Source: a virus
DNA: 51,194 nt
Reading direction: 5' to 3' (one strand)
Virus record (IMG/VR): IMGVR_UViG_3300039210_000264
Location: 1 to 51,194 of that record
In this document: positions 32,934-40,931 of the stretch, one piece after another
Layout of the letters: the number at the start of each line of letters is the position of its first letter
Position numbering within the stretch: position 1 is the stretch's first letter
Program-made: the position numbers and the translations under genes
The notes under the pieces: model-generated
Seen by the model: the letters and a program-made list of their open reading frames with translations, nothing else
Told to the model about the DNA's origin: nothing
The model's database searches: none

Positions 32934-33977
32934 CTATGCCGCCAACCCACTAAGCTCTCTGCCGACCGCGTAGATCTCTGCCCGCATATCCGCTACCGTA
33001 ACCTCCAGGTCCTTTATCTCCGATTCCGCCTCTGCCAGCTCCACCTGAAGCCTCCAGTACCTTGTCGTCATGCGAGCAACGTCAAGCTCTGCCCGCGTCT
33101 TCTCGAGCGCTTCCTGGAGGCCAACGATGATGGCCTCCAGGAAAAGAGGCGGCTGCGGGACGTTGGCCCGTAGATGGGCGTACATACTTGCCCACGGCTC
33201 GGGCAGAAGCGTTCCTGTCACCCAGTTCACCGGCTGCTCGTCTCCGGGATCCCCATCGCTCTCAAGCAATACATCGCCGACTACCTCGCTCCCCGGCTCG
33301 TCGATGACCTCCAACTCCTCGTGGGTAACTTCTATCTTCTGCGGGAGTGGGACGTCGGGGCCGGGCGCGGCGGCAGGCTGATGCCCGGAGGCGATCATGC
33401 GGTTGGGGTACTGGAAATCGTCCGTGCTGGGGATGATCACAACAGATACGCCTTTGTCCCATGGGTACTTTGGCCGGATCTGTTCCGCATATCCGCAGTC
33501 CATGCACACCTGCCACTCTGCCGGGTGTTTGCTCGGAGCATGCGCGCCGTCCAGGAAGAAGTGAGGGTACTTCTCTTCGATAACAGCGTCCGTTCCCGTC
33601 CACCAGTTCGTATGCTTCCCTACCTGACATGCAGCCTGTATGGACGCGGGTGGTGCAGTCTCCTGCTCACCCCCCTTTTCCTCCGCTCCATCCTCGCCGG
33701 CCTGGGGCAGGCTATGGCTATATCTCGGCGGCTGGGCGTCCTGTGCTATTAGCCCGTCTCGCTTGAGCCGGTAGATTCTGTAACCTATGGACCCTGTGGG
33801 CACACCGGTTGCCCTGCACAGGGCTAACTGCGTTTCCTTCTCGTAGTGATCGGCTATGTACTTGTCCTGCTCTTCCTTGCTCATGCCGGCCCCTGCCTCT
33901 TTCGTTGCTAACACCTTGCTATCTCCTCCGCGTACCACTCTAGGGCCGCGCTTGCTTGAAATCGAATAGGTATCCAT
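32934..33977 (-). CDS. Large protein with a C-terminal coiled coil
   Basis: 347 residues from ATG 33977 (SD GGGAG). The start looks like a small helix-turn-helix region (ALCRATGVPTGSIGYRIYRL), then a central domain with a Cys pair (WQVCMDCGYAEQI). The last ~90 residues are a coiled coil (RLQVELAEAESEIKDLEVTV). Neither role nor family is recognised; the order suggests replication or partition. Confidence 0.65.
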   Translation of the reverse strand: MDTYSISSKRGPRVVRGGDSKVLATKEAGAGMSKEEQDKYIADHYEKETQLALCRATGVPTGSIGYRIYRLKRDGLIAQDAQPPRYSHSLPQAGEDGAEEKGGEQETAPPASIQAACQVGKHTNWWTGTDAVIEEKYPHFFLDGAHAPSKHPAEWQVCMDCGYAEQIRPKYPWDKGVSVVIIPSTDDFQYPNRMIASGHQPAAAPGPDVPLPQKIEVTHEELEVIDEPGSEVVGDVLLESDGDPGDEQPVNWVTGTLLPEPWASMYAHLRANVPQPPLFLEAIIVGLQEALEKTRAELDVARMTTRYWRLQVELAEAESEIKDLEVTVADMRAEIYAVGRELSGLAA

Positions 33978-33991
33978 CCGTCTCGCTCCCT

Positions 33992-34156
33992 TCAGTCCAC
34001 ACCAAATAACAAACACACCAACAAAACAGCGCCCACCAGGGCGAACACTGCCGCCGTAAGAGCCACGCCCACCACAAAGCCCGCTGCCATACCCGCCCAG
34101 TCAATCAGGCGGGCGACCAACTTCAGAACCCGGAGGAGCCTATAGGTTCGCTTCAT
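33992..34156 (-). CDS. Small membrane protein
   Basis: 54 residues from an ATG 2 nt after the ParB-like gene stop. A basic start (MKRTYRLLRVLKLVARL) is followed by a long hydrophobic stretch (GFVVGVALTAAVFALVGAVL). It has one or two transmembrane segments. The frame ends 14 bp before the next gene's start. It may anchor a ParB- or replication-related complex at the membrane, but this is only inference. Confidence 0.65.
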   Translation of the reverse strand: MKRTYRLLRVLKLVARLIDWAGMAAGFVVGVALTAAVFALVGAVLLVCLLFGVD

Positions 34157-34158
34157 GA

Positions 34159-35445
34159 TTAGAGGTTGCCCTTCTCGGCTCGGCTAGCCAGTGTGTCCTC
34201 GTCGAGTGCTGCCAGCGCCACTGTGGCCGCGTTCTGTACGCCCCAGGCTTCCTCCGCGCGCCGCAATATCTCCACACGATCCGAATACACCCTCGACGTC
34301 GTGCCTACGCTCTTGCCGTCGTATTCCACTTCTAAGACCTGGGGCATCGCCAGCCGCGCGCAATAGACCATCAGATCGTTTTCGTACTCACAGGCCAGGA
34401 TGAGCGCGTCCATTTCATCGTGCATGGGCAGTCCCCAGGCCCGGCGCACGTCGGCCATGATATAGCCCTTATTGAGCGCGAGCGCCATCATGCGCACGTG
34501 CTCCATGTCGGCCAGTGGCATGGATACGCCGGCGATCACGTCTTGATCTCCATACACGCGCACAGCCTCGACCAACGCCGCCTGTACAACCTTCACGCGC
34601 TTGGTGCGCGCTTTGCCCTCGGCCATCCCCGCGCGCTTCTCATCCTTGCGCTTGGCCTCCAATTCCTCAACCGGGATGCCTGCCCGCGCTGCCTCCATTT
34701 CGGCATTCTGCTGGGCATACTTCTTCGCATCTTCTTGGTGCTGACGGTACCACTTCTGAACAGACTGGATGCCCTGTATGTCGGTCTCTGCGACGCGCAC
34801 CGACGACTCTTTTCCGACCCATTGTGCCGCTTGGTCGGCTTGCCAGTCGGCGATCGGCGTTTCCTTACCGAAGTCGTCAATCGGCGGCTCCTCGACTCTC
34901 AGGAGCGCCATGCCGTGCCCCGCGGACAGCCGCCCGTCGGCGATGTAGTCGAGCACCTTATCGGGCAGTCTCAACAGCCTCAGCAGGTTCGCCAGCGCCG
35001 GCTGCGACATCCCCAGCTTCGAAGCCAGCGTAGCCTGTGTCAGCTCCGGGTGCGCCTCCCTCAATCGCTTGCACGTCACGGCTAGGGCGACCGGGTTGAT
35101 GTCCTTGCGCTGGATGTTGCTCACCAACCTCTGTATCTCACCCTGCAACTGGCCGGGGGCCTCCACGACCACACAAGGCACGCTCCCCAGCCCCGCCAGC
35201 AGCGCCGCCGCCGCTCGCCTATGCCCTGAGTTGATGTATGTGTGGCCGTGCTTCCTGTAGACCCTCAGAGGCTCCAGGATGCCCACCTGCCGGATGCTCT
35301 CCACCAACCCCGCGAGGTCGGCGTCGCTCTCCGGCGTGATCTCCCCGTGCTCGTTATTCGGGTCGTTCTTCAACACGGCAGGGTCAATCCACGCCACCGC
35401 CATGCCCCCCTCAGTCGCCGCCGGGTGTTCTAAAGTGTTTGTCAT
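34159..35445 (-). CDS. ParB-like protein
   Basis: 428 residues from ATG 35445 (SD AGAGGAAG), overlapping the previous stop as ATGA. N-terminal ParB/Spo0J nuclease-like domain: VAWIDPAVLKNDPNNEHGEI, GLVESIRQVGILEPLRVYRK, GHRR (74-77, corresponding to the GERR box that binds CTP in chromosomal ParB), NIQR (110-113). A helix-turn-helix follows (LTQATLASKLGMSQPALANL, 135-154). The C-terminal ~230 residues have no recognised domain and lack an obvious ParB dimerisation end. There is no ParA gene in the window. It may bind the parS-like palindromes described below. Confidence 0.85.
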   Translation of the reverse strand: MTNTLEHPAATEGGMAVAWIDPAVLKNDPNNEHGEITPESDADLAGLVESIRQVGILEPLRVYRKHGHTYINSGHRRAAAALLAGLGSVPCVVVEAPGQLQGEIQRLVSNIQRKDINPVALAVTCKRLREAHPELTQATLASKLGMSQPALANLLRLLRLPDKVLDYIADGRLSAGHGMALLRVEEPPIDDFGKETPIADWQADQAAQWVGKESSVRVAETDIQGIQSVQKWYRQHQEDAKKYAQQNAEMEAARAGIPVEELEAKRKDEKRAGMAEGKARTKRVKVVQAALVEAVRVYGDQDVIAGVSMPLADMEHVRMMALALNKGYIMADVRRAWGLPMHDEMDALILACEYENDLMVYCARLAMPQVLEVEYDGKSVGTTSRVYSDRVEILRRAEEAWGVQNAATVALAALDEDTLASRAEKGNL

Positions 35446-35729
35446 TTTTCTTCCTCTCGTCGAGCAGCGCCGTCTGTCTCCACCGTGAATGCAGCGTCTG
35501 TGATCAGCGGTTGCAGATATCCGCTGGGGTTCTTTGGTTTTGGGGGCGCGCTCAGTTCCTCTGAATAATGACTGCCCCGGCGGATGAGCTTCATCTCGGC
35601 CCCCGGCGCGGCATATTTCAGCATGCACGCCCTACATAAGCGCGCTCCCGTGCCGGGCACCGTCAGCTCCCTCTCTGTGTCGCCCAACACACGCTGGCAC
35701 AGATCGCATCTCTTCGGTAGTGGTAGCAT
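35442..35729 (-). CDS. Zinc-ribbon protein, first gene of the ParB operon
   Basis: 95 residues with SD GGAGG. CDLCQRVLGDTER and LCRACMLKYAAP give a C-x2-C ... C-x2-C ribbon. The stop overlaps the parB-like start. A parS-like site lies directly in front of its SD, so the operon may be autoregulated by the ParB-like protein. Confidence 0.75.
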   Translation of the reverse strand: MLPLPKRCDLCQRVLGDTERELTVPGTGARLCRACMLKYAAPGAEMKLIRRGSHYSEELSAPPKPKNPSGYLQPLITDAAFTVETDGAARREEEK

Positions 35730-35741
35730 CTCGATCCTCCC

Positions 35742-35757
35742 TATTTGACGTGAAATA
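35742..35757. promoter_or_regulatory. parS-like site 3 (13 of 16 match)
   Basis: TATTTGACGTGAAATA (plus strand) differs from the canonical parS TGTTTCACGTGAAACA at positions 2, 6 and 15. On the coding strand it ends directly against the GGGAGG SD of the zinc-ribbon/ParB operon. The same left half TATTTCACGT occurs at the other two sites. Confidence 0.6.
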
Positions 35758-35849
35758 ACTCGTTGGGGTTGGCGCCGCCAGTGGGTTCGACCAACGCCGT
35801 GATAGCGGGCAGACTATCGCACGACTGACGGCGGATAATTGGCTCTGTT

Positions 35850-36227
35850 CTACGAACTCTTCCGCTGCTTATTTGCCTGCCAGATCGTCCTGTACCCCAG
35901 CCACTCCGGCGGCTCGCACTCGTTCGAGGACAGCCACTGCTCCACCGTCAATGCCTGCGCGCTCTTGACCCCATCGAGGTGCGGCGCCGGCGGGCCTTCG
36001 TGCCACACCACCACCACAGGTACGGGCGCGCCTACTCTCACCCCTTGCGACCGTACCGCAGGCTCGATCTTATCCCGCGCCTGGGTAGCGGCGCGAGCGG
36101 CGTGCAAGCCTTCAACCCCCCGATGGGCCTGAGCGTCAGCGCGCTTGATCCACAGACCGCATGCCGCCAGCATGGCGATCACCAGCAGCACCACGTCGAC
36201 CCCCGATAGATTACGTATCACATCCAT
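35850..36227 (-). CDS. Membrane-anchored hypothetical protein
   Basis: 125 residues with SD GGGGGAG. One N-terminal transmembrane helix (VDVVLLVIAMLAACGLWI), then a soluble Ala/Arg-rich domain. No recognised motif. The 120 bp between it and the ParB operon contain no gene. Confidence 0.65.
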   Translation of the reverse strand: MDVIRNLSGVDVVLLVIAMLAACGLWIKRADAQAHRGVEGLHAARAATQARDKIEPAVRSQGVRVGAPVPVVVVWHEGPPAPHLDGVKSAQALTVEQWLSSNECEPPEWLGYRTIWQANKQRKSS

Positions 36228-36254
36228 CTCACTCCCCCCACTCTCTATAGCGCC

Positions 36255-37223
36255 CTAAAAATCAACCTCTGCGGCGTTTGCCCCGTCCACACCCTCAGCG
36301 ACCACCGACGATGGCTCCGCCTCTAGTTTCTCGACTATATTCCGCAGGTGCTTCACCACCTGCATCTTGTCCGTCAGGTTCAACTCGGCGAACTTGGTGG
36401 ATGCCCCGCCCAGCGCCGCCTTGTATTGCGCGATCAGCTGCGCCGTTGTCCACCCGTGAGACCGCAGCGTCTTCCAGTGCTCATGGTATTCGTCCATCAT
36501 GCCCAGGTCGCGTTCGGGCTGCAGGCCCCCCAAGCCCACCAGGCGCGAGGGTTCGACGAAGACGATCTCCCCGGTCACTACGTCCACCGGCTCGCCCGAC
36601 GACGTGCGCTTGCGTGCCGGAGGCGTTACATCCCTCACCGCGCGCTGCTGGTTGTCCGCCTGCTCCATCTCCTCCGTCGTATATAGGCCGCTCGTCTCCG
36701 CCGGAAACGCCTTGCGCAAGGCGGCGCTTTCTCCACACTTTCCAAGCATGACGTGTGGCTTCGAGGCCCACATATGCGTCGGGCTGCCATCTCGCTTGCG
36801 CGCCACGTATTCCGAGTACATCACTGTGCAGGCTACCTCGTGCCACTCCCCCCGAACCCACTTCATGACGTACGCCGTCGCGCTCACCAGTTGCCCCCCC
36901 TCGTCGTACTTAAAGAGCGTGTCCGCCCCCGGCGCATAGTCCCCGGTGCGATCCGCCACCAGTCGCAAGCCGTGGATCGAGACCTGGATTTTCATCACCT
37001 CAGTCTTGCTATCCGCGTCCCACCGCTTTATGGCGTATATCTGGTCAGCAAAAGGATCGAGGCCCGTCTGGTTGCATCTGCTCACGAACAGCACAAGCTC
37101 GTCGTCGGTCGCTCCCTTCGCAATCGTCCGTTTGATAAGCTCTATCCGCTCCGCGCTCAGACCACTGCCACCTGACTGCTGCTCCGTTTGCAGCGCTGTA
37201 ATTGATGTCACGTTGTCTTTCAT
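36255..37223 (-). CDS. bet: Bet/RecT-family single-strand annealing protein
   Basis: 322 residues from ATG 37223 (SD AAGGGG). LSAERIELIKRTIAKGATDD, then ELVLFVSRCNQTGLDPFADQ, IYAIKRW, VMKIQVSIHGLRLVADRTGD and MLGKCGESAALRKAFP are the strand and helix motifs of lambda Red-beta-type proteins. The C-terminal ~130 residues are variable. It binds single-stranded DNA and anneals complementary strands in phage recombination. An exonuclease partner is not recognised nearby. Confidence 0.93.
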   Translation of the reverse strand: MKDNVTSITALQTEQQSGGSGLSAERIELIKRTIAKGATDDELVLFVSRCNQTGLDPFADQIYAIKRWDADSKTEVMKIQVSIHGLRLVADRTGDYAPGADTLFKYDEGGQLVSATAYVMKWVRGEWHEVACTVMYSEYVARKRDGSPTHMWASKPHVMLGKCGESAALRKAFPAETSGLYTTEEMEQADNQQRAVRDVTPPARKRTSSGEPVDVVTGEIVFVEPSRLVGLGGLQPERDLGMMDEYHEHWKTLRSHGWTTAQLIAQYKAALGGASTKFAELNLTDKMQVVKHLRNIVEKLEAEPSSVVAEGVDGANAAEVDF

Positions 37224-37267
37224 CCTGCTTACCCCTTTCAGGTCTATGACCTGCATATCTGCGTCGT

Positions 37268-37687
37268 TTATGCTTGCGCTTCGAGAAGAAGGTTCTCTTC
37301 GTTCGCTTCGATCAGCTTGCGGATCACGTTCTTCTGGCCCCGAACGATCTTCTCCAGCCGCGCCTTCTCCCCTGTCAGGTCTTCCACATCGCGTTGGAGC
37401 TTCCGGTAACGCAACTGGCTGATCTGCACCGTGCTGCCGTGTGCCAGCCTTATCTCCCCTTCTCCCGGTAGCTCCTCAAGCGTCGGACGATGCACCCGAA
37501 TATCCCTGGCCTCGTACTGCTTCGTGAACGCGCTCCACGCGCCCTTAGCCAGCCTGTAGCCCGCGCCCACTTTCAGGTCGAGCACGATCTCGGCTTCCTG
37601 CACGGTGATCCACTCTTTGCGGCGGATGCCTTCCAGCACCTGTCGCATATTGGCCCCCTCACTTCTCAGCTTCTCGCTCCATCTCAT
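37268..37687 (-). CDS. Coiled-coil hypothetical protein
   Basis: 139 residues from ATG 37687 (SD GGAGG). The N-terminus (MRQVLEGIRRKEWITVQEAE...LDLKVGAGYRLAKGAW) looks like a small DNA-binding helix-turn-helix, and the C-terminal half is a coiled coil (YRKLQRDVEDLTGEKARLEK). The reading frame upstream of the ATG stays coding-like for ~16 codons but lacks a start codon. It lies next to bet and may help it; not established. Confidence 0.65.
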   Translation of the reverse strand: MRWSEKLRSEGANMRQVLEGIRRKEWITVQEAEIVLDLKVGAGYRLAKGAWSAFTKQYEARDIRVHRPTLEELPGEGEIRLAHGSTVQISQLRYRKLQRDVEDLTGEKARLEKIVRGQKNVIRKLIEANEENLLLEAQA

Positions 37688-37831
37688 CGCATCGTCCTCC
37701 GTGGAAAACTTGTACTGCTCGTCCCAACTGTGCTACTCTTAGCGGGACGTATCAGGTTTGCTCACAACGCAGCCGAAGCCGTCACGTGAGGGGGTTGCGG
37801 TATGGACGCAGCTCCCTCTCCTCATACCCAC
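37688..37831. other. Intergenic region with no supported gene
   Basis: A 28-codon frame starting near 37817 has only a weak SD and low plausibility. The sequence contains a CACGTG (37783-37788) without the flanking parS pattern. Nothing further seen. Confidence 0.5.
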
Positions 37832-38155
37832 CTAAGCCGCCAGGTCGTCGCTGTCTCCCCCATCCTCTTGCACAGCGCGCCTGCTCTCCACGTACCCACG
37901 CACGGAGTAAATGAGGTGGTGGTTCAGCGCCACCTTCACCCCGCGCCGCCTGATCTGCCCGCACGCCTGGTCTATCAGCACGCAGTGATAGGTCTTGTCC
38001 ACAGCTTCCTGCGCCGCCCCCAAAACCCCCTGGTACTCCCCGTCGGTAACGAGCGCCCCGCCCGGACTGCTCACGCGCCCGGCCTGCACCAGCTTCGCCA
38101 CAACCTCCAACGCCGCGCCTTCCGCGATCTCGCTCTGAAACTCTCCTAAAGCCAT
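37832..38155 (-). CDS. Hypothetical early protein
   Basis: 107 residues, with AGGGGG upstream. Contains VVAKLVQAGRVSSPGGALVT and VLIDQACGQIRRRGVKVALN. No recognised family. Position in the early recombination operon. Confidence 0.65.
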   Translation of the reverse strand: MALGEFQSEIAEGAALEVVAKLVQAGRVSSPGGALVTDGEYQGVLGAAQEAVDKTYHCVLIDQACGQIRRRGVKVALNHHLIYSVRGYVESRRAVQEDGGDSDDLAA

Positions 38156-38213
38156 CCTCTTTGACCCCCTTTCTTTGTGAAGTGACGTGACCGTCTTTAC
38201 CAGCGCCGGATGA

Positions 38214-38729
38214 CTACCCCAACGAACTGGCCGCTACTACCTCACCCGCTTCTTCGTCTTCGTCTTCGTCTTCGTCCAAATCCCAATCGTTGGGATACGT
38301 TACGAACGCCCCCAGGTTGGCCGCCTTCGCCCACTGAATAGCCTCTTTGTCGTGGACTTCCGGGTGCTCACTCTGACCGGCCAGCGCTACCTGCAACCGG
38401 ACGACCGCCTCCGCCACGCAGTACGCGATCCAAACCTGGTTGAAAGGTGAGACCTTGCCCGTCACCATCTTTGGCTCCGTGGTAAGTGTCCGGCGCACCA
38501 TCTCGAACGCTTTCCGTGTGCGTATCACAACGCCCGTGATGTCGAGCCACAGCAGGCCGCCATGAAACGGCTCGTCAACGTAGCGCACCACCATCTCGAA
38601 GCCCTCAGCTATACGCCCGTCGTCCGGGCACCACTTGTCCCACCAGCGCAGGGAATTGCCCACGATCCGCTTCGCGTTCTCCCACGTCGGCTCTTCCAGG
38701 CTCCGTATCATCTCGTCAATCTCGCTCAT
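38214..38729 (-). CDS. Hypothetical early protein with an acidic tail
   Basis: 171 residues from ATG 38729, overlapping the HNH stop as ATGA; an upstream extension of the frame is an HNH shadow. Central aromatic helices (TWENAKRIVGNSLRWWDKW) and a strongly acidic C-terminus (DLDEDEDEDEEAGEVV). No family recognised. Confidence 0.7.
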   Translation of the reverse strand: MSEIDEMIRSLEEPTWENAKRIVGNSLRWWDKWCPDDGRIAEGFEMVVRYVDEPFHGGLLWLDITGVVIRTRKAFEMVRRTLTTEPKMVTGKVSPFNQVWIAYCVAEAVVRLQVALAGQSEHPEVHDKEAIQWAKAANLGAFVTYPNDWDLDEDEDEDEEAGEVVAASSLG

Positions 38730-39229
38730 TGCGTTTCCTCTGCCGGTATATGCTTCCAAAGTCGCCCGGCAATTACCTTGCTTATGCAGCTCGCATTCAC
38801 CCCATATTCTGAGGCGAGCGCGGCGCCCGTAGCCCCGTGCTTGTGCCCGGCACGTATACCGAGCACCTTCTCGACAGTAAGTTTCGCCCTCGGATGGGCC
38901 TCGCCGCGTACCGCCCGTCCTTTCTCTGCCATATCTCGCATATTGTCCGCTTGCGTGCCCAAAAACAGGTGGCTCGGTCGCACACACGCGGGGCTATCGC
39001 ATAAGTGAAGGACCCCCAGCCCGTCAGGGATGGCTCCGTTCACCGATTCATACGAAAAGCGGTGTGCCCTACCAGGGGCCCATTTGGTGCCTTCCTTCGT
39101 GTTGAACTGCCCGTAGCCATTCCAGGATTTACCAGCGGTCCAAAGCCAGCAACTCTCTGTCTTGTTCACCTTGTCCCAAAACCGTCTGCCCAGTTCCATG
39201 TCATTGGCCTCAGATTTCGATGGATCCAT
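38726..39229 (-). CDS. HNH homing endonuclease
   Basis: 167 residues. FWDKVNKTESCWLWTAGKSW, GYGQFNTKEGT, VLHLCDSPACVRPSHLFLGT, ADNMRDMAEKGR is the complete HNH_3 core of phage homing endonucleases. A C-terminal helix-turn-helix DNA-recognition motif follows (ALASEYGVNASCISKVIAGR). It has inserted in the early operon; its stop overlaps the next gene. Its SD, GGAGG, sits in the 3' arm of a hairpin (39241-39271), so translation may be switched on or off by structure. Confidence 0.9.
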   Translation of the reverse strand: MDPSKSEANDMELGRRFWDKVNKTESCWLWTAGKSWNGYGQFNTKEGTKWAPGRAHRFSYESVNGAIPDGLGVLHLCDSPACVRPSHLFLGTQADNMRDMAEKGRAVRGEAHPRAKLTVEKVLGIRAGHKHGATGAALASEYGVNASCISKVIAGRLWKHIPAEETQ

Positions 39230-39240
39230 TGATGGAAAAG

Positions 39241-39271
39241 CCTCCGCACCACTGTATAGTGGTGTTGGAGG
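39241..39271 (-). promoter_or_regulatory. SD-sequestering hairpin / weak terminator before the HNH gene
   Basis: On the minus strand CCTCC-AA-CACCACT-ATAC-AGTGGTG-C-GGAGG folds into a near-complete stem. The GGAGG arm (39245-39241) is the likely SD of the HNH gene whose ATG is at 39229, so it is held in the stem. A short T run (CTTTTCC) follows, so it could also be an attenuator. Translation blocking by RNA structure is known for T4 homing endonucleases. Confidence 0.6.
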
Positions 39272-39279
39272 TCGTCATT

Positions 39280-39840
39280 CTATGCAACTAACGCCGCTAA
39301 CTCATAATCTTCCAGGTCCAGCTCCATAGCGCTCAGAAAGCTCGACATGGGCGTTGCTGAGCATACCTGGCATACCTGTGCGTCTGGGTCGTTTTGGCAA
39401 CCACAGCGCCCGCAGATAAGCGGCAACTCGGCAAGCGATATAATCTCGCCCGTCTCTGCATCAACCCTTCTGTGCATGGAAGCACGCCTCGTGCTGTCAG
39501 CTATACGTCGGGCCGCTGCTCTCGATGCCTTCGCCGCGTGGTCGCATGGCTTGCCGTTGAGGGCGGCCATACACTCACAGGTGGCCCACAGGCCCTTGAC
39601 GTAGGAGTGGCCACCATGTAGTAGGCTCTTGTAAACGTACTGGTGGTAGCCGTGCTGTATCCCGCTGGTGCTCTTTACGTAGAAGACCAGCGCGCCCGTG
39701 CGAGGGTTCTGTCCGACCCATTGTGCATAGTGCTCACGGCGGGTGGCGCGCTCAAGTGCTGTCTCGATGCGAGCCTCCAGCGTATAAGCGGGGCGGGTGG
39801 ATTTCATTGCTTGTTTGCGGAATGTTGCTGTTGCGGTCAT
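39280..39840 (-). CDS. SWIM-like zinc-finger protein with a C-terminal zinc ribbon
   Basis: 186 residues from ATG 39840 (SD AAAGGAG). CECMAALNGKPCDHAAKASR is a C-x-C-x(n)-C-x-H SWIM finger, as found in some DNA-binding and ubiquitin-related proteins. Near the end CGRCGCQNDPDAQVCQVC is a zinc ribbon. The rest is charged. Its role is unknown; it is in the first early operon, third after the promoter. Confidence 0.75.
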   Translation of the reverse strand: MTATATFRKQAMKSTRPAYTLEARIETALERATRREHYAQWVGQNPRTGALVFYVKSTSGIQHGYHQYVYKSLLHGGHSYVKGLWATCECMAALNGKPCDHAAKASRAAARRIADSTRRASMHRRVDAETGEIISLAELPLICGRCGCQNDPDAQVCQVCSATPMSSFLSAMELDLEDYELAALVA

Positions 39841-39895
39841 GTTTGGCTCCTTTGCTTGGTATGGACTTGAAAGGATGTGTTTGTTGATTGGTGTT

Positions 39896-40099
39896 TTAGC
39901 CGACGCTGCTGAGGACGCGCTCTTGACGTGTGCGGAGTTCCATAATTTGGCGACGAAGCACCTCGGCCAGGGTGATCCCCGCCAGGGTCGCAGCGCTATC
40001 AACAATGCTGTAAAGCTCCGGCGATACCCACACCTGCATCAGGATCGTATTAGGGTTCGCTACCTTGCGGCTTGGTTTGCGTGTTTTCGTCCCTGCCAT
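39896..40099 (-). CDS. Ribbon-helix-helix-like regulator
   Basis: 67 residues with a good SD (GGTAGGAGATA). TILMQVWVSPELYSIVDSAA then TLAGITLAEVLRRQIMELRT fits a short beta-strand followed by two helices, as in CopG/Arc/MetJ proteins. As the second gene behind the early promoter it may be a Cro-like or antirepressor-type regulator. Small size and lack of clear ribbon residues keep confidence moderate. Confidence 0.6.
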   Translation of the reverse strand: MAGTKTRKPSRKVANPNTILMQVWVSPELYSIVDSAATLAGITLAEVLRRQIMELRTRQERVLSSVG

Positions 40100-40103
40100 T
40101 GTC

Positions 40104-40313
40104 TTATCTCCTACCAGCCAGGTTGTGCCTGGCTTTCATGTACGCCGGGTAAGTCGCGTCCCAATACTTGTCGGTTGCCAACTGCTTGACCGGCTTCGGC
40201 TCTAGGCCAGCTGCTTTGTCCGCTTCTCGCTGTGCCAGTACGCGGCAGATAAACAGTTGGCATGAAGGGCCGTGCTTGCAGTTGCTTGTGGTTTCGGTTG
40301 GGGTGCTCGTCAT
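40104..40313 (-). CDS. First early gene, small Cys-containing protein
   Basis: 69 residues with GGAG upstream. It starts about 38 bp from the transcription start of the early promoter. CKHGPSCQLFICRVLAQREA carries three Cys but no clear ribbon. Expressed first after infection, so an antidefence or regulatory role is possible; nothing shows which. Confidence 0.65.
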   Translation of the reverse strand: MTSTPTETTSNCKHGPSCQLFICRVLAQREADKAAGLEPKPVKQLATDKYWDATYPAYMKARHNLAGRR

Positions 40314-40357
40314 TGTGAACTCCGATATTTCCTCTATTCGTTCTGCTGTCTATGACC

Positions 40358-40386
40358 ATTATATCAGATATATATGCAGTTGTCAA
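40358..40386 (-). promoter_or_regulatory. Strong early promoter (minus strand)
   Basis: On the minus strand TTGACA (40386-40381), a 17-bp spacer, and TATAAT (40363-40358) give a perfect sigma-70 consensus, with TG one base before the -10. It should start near 40351 and transcribe the early operon. It is the PR-like counterpart of the repressor promoter. Confidence 0.95.
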
Positions 40387-40425
40387 TAGGTAAATCGAGA
40401 TTGGTATAGGGAATAACGAAAATGG

Positions 40426-40454
40426 TTACACTATATAGCGCACATAGATATAAT
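40426..40454 (+). promoter_or_regulatory. Repressor promoter (plus strand)
   Basis: TTACAC (40426-40431), 17 bp, TATAAT (40449-40454). Predicted start about 40461, exactly at the repressor ATG. The -35 elements of this and the early promoter lie about 40 bp apart back to back. The space between (including AATC-GA-GATT, 40393-40402) is the likely operator region, though no convincing repeated operator is seen. Confidence 0.8.
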
Positions 40455-40460
40455 GAATAT

Positions 40461-40928
40461 ATGGCTGTTACGGAGGATAGGGTGCTCCCCTTTGGCGCGG
40501 CGTTGCGATTTTGGCGTAAGCTCCGCGGTTTCAAGCAAGGCGCCCTGGCGCAGGCTTTGGGCATTACGCAGAGCACGTATTCAGGTTGGGAACGCCAGTC
40601 AGAGCCGCCACGGAACACGTTGGCAGTTGCGCAGTTGGCTGTCCTGCTGGGTGTAGAATATGAAGCGTTGAAGGAAGGGCGGATTGAGATGCCCGCGATA
40701 GCTGCGATTCAAGTATCAGAGCAGGACATGATCGAGACTATCGCTCGCCAGCGTGGTATCAGTCCTGAATTACTAAGGGACTGGATTATCGCGCTCATTG
40801 TTATGCCAGCAGAAACCCAGGAGATCGAGGTGGAAGGCGCACGTCTAAAGACACGTCTGTGGCAAAAGCAGCATAAACGCCTGAACGAGGCAAACGCTGA
40901 ATACAACGCTGAGATTGAAGAAGGCTAG
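40461..40928 (+). CDS. XRE-family phage repressor
   Basis: 155 residues if it starts at ATG 40461. An earlier ATG at 40422 lies upstream of the -10 and would not be transcribed from this promoter. The N-terminal helix-turn-helix is clear: ALRFWRKLRGFKQGALAQAL, then GITQSTYSGWERQSEPPRN. The C-terminal half is helical (LKTRLWQKQHKRLNEANAEY), without a visible LexA-type autoproteolysis serine/lysine pair. It probably keeps the lysogenic state by shutting the early promoter. Initiation on a leaderless mRNA is expected, as with lambda cI from its maintenance promoter. Confidence 0.85.
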   Translation: MAVTEDRVLPFGAALRFWRKLRGFKQGALAQALGITQSTYSGWERQSEPPRNTLAVAQLAVLLGVEYEALKEGRIEMPAIAAIQVSEQDMIETIARQRGISPELLRDWIIALIVMPAETQEIEVEGARLKTRLWQKQHKRLNEANAEYNAEIEEG

Positions 40929-40931
40929 AAC

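Noticed and set aside
37783-37788. CACGTG as a further parS-like site
   Set aside because: Flanks (GT on the left, AG on the right) lack the TTT/AAA arms shared by the three other sites.
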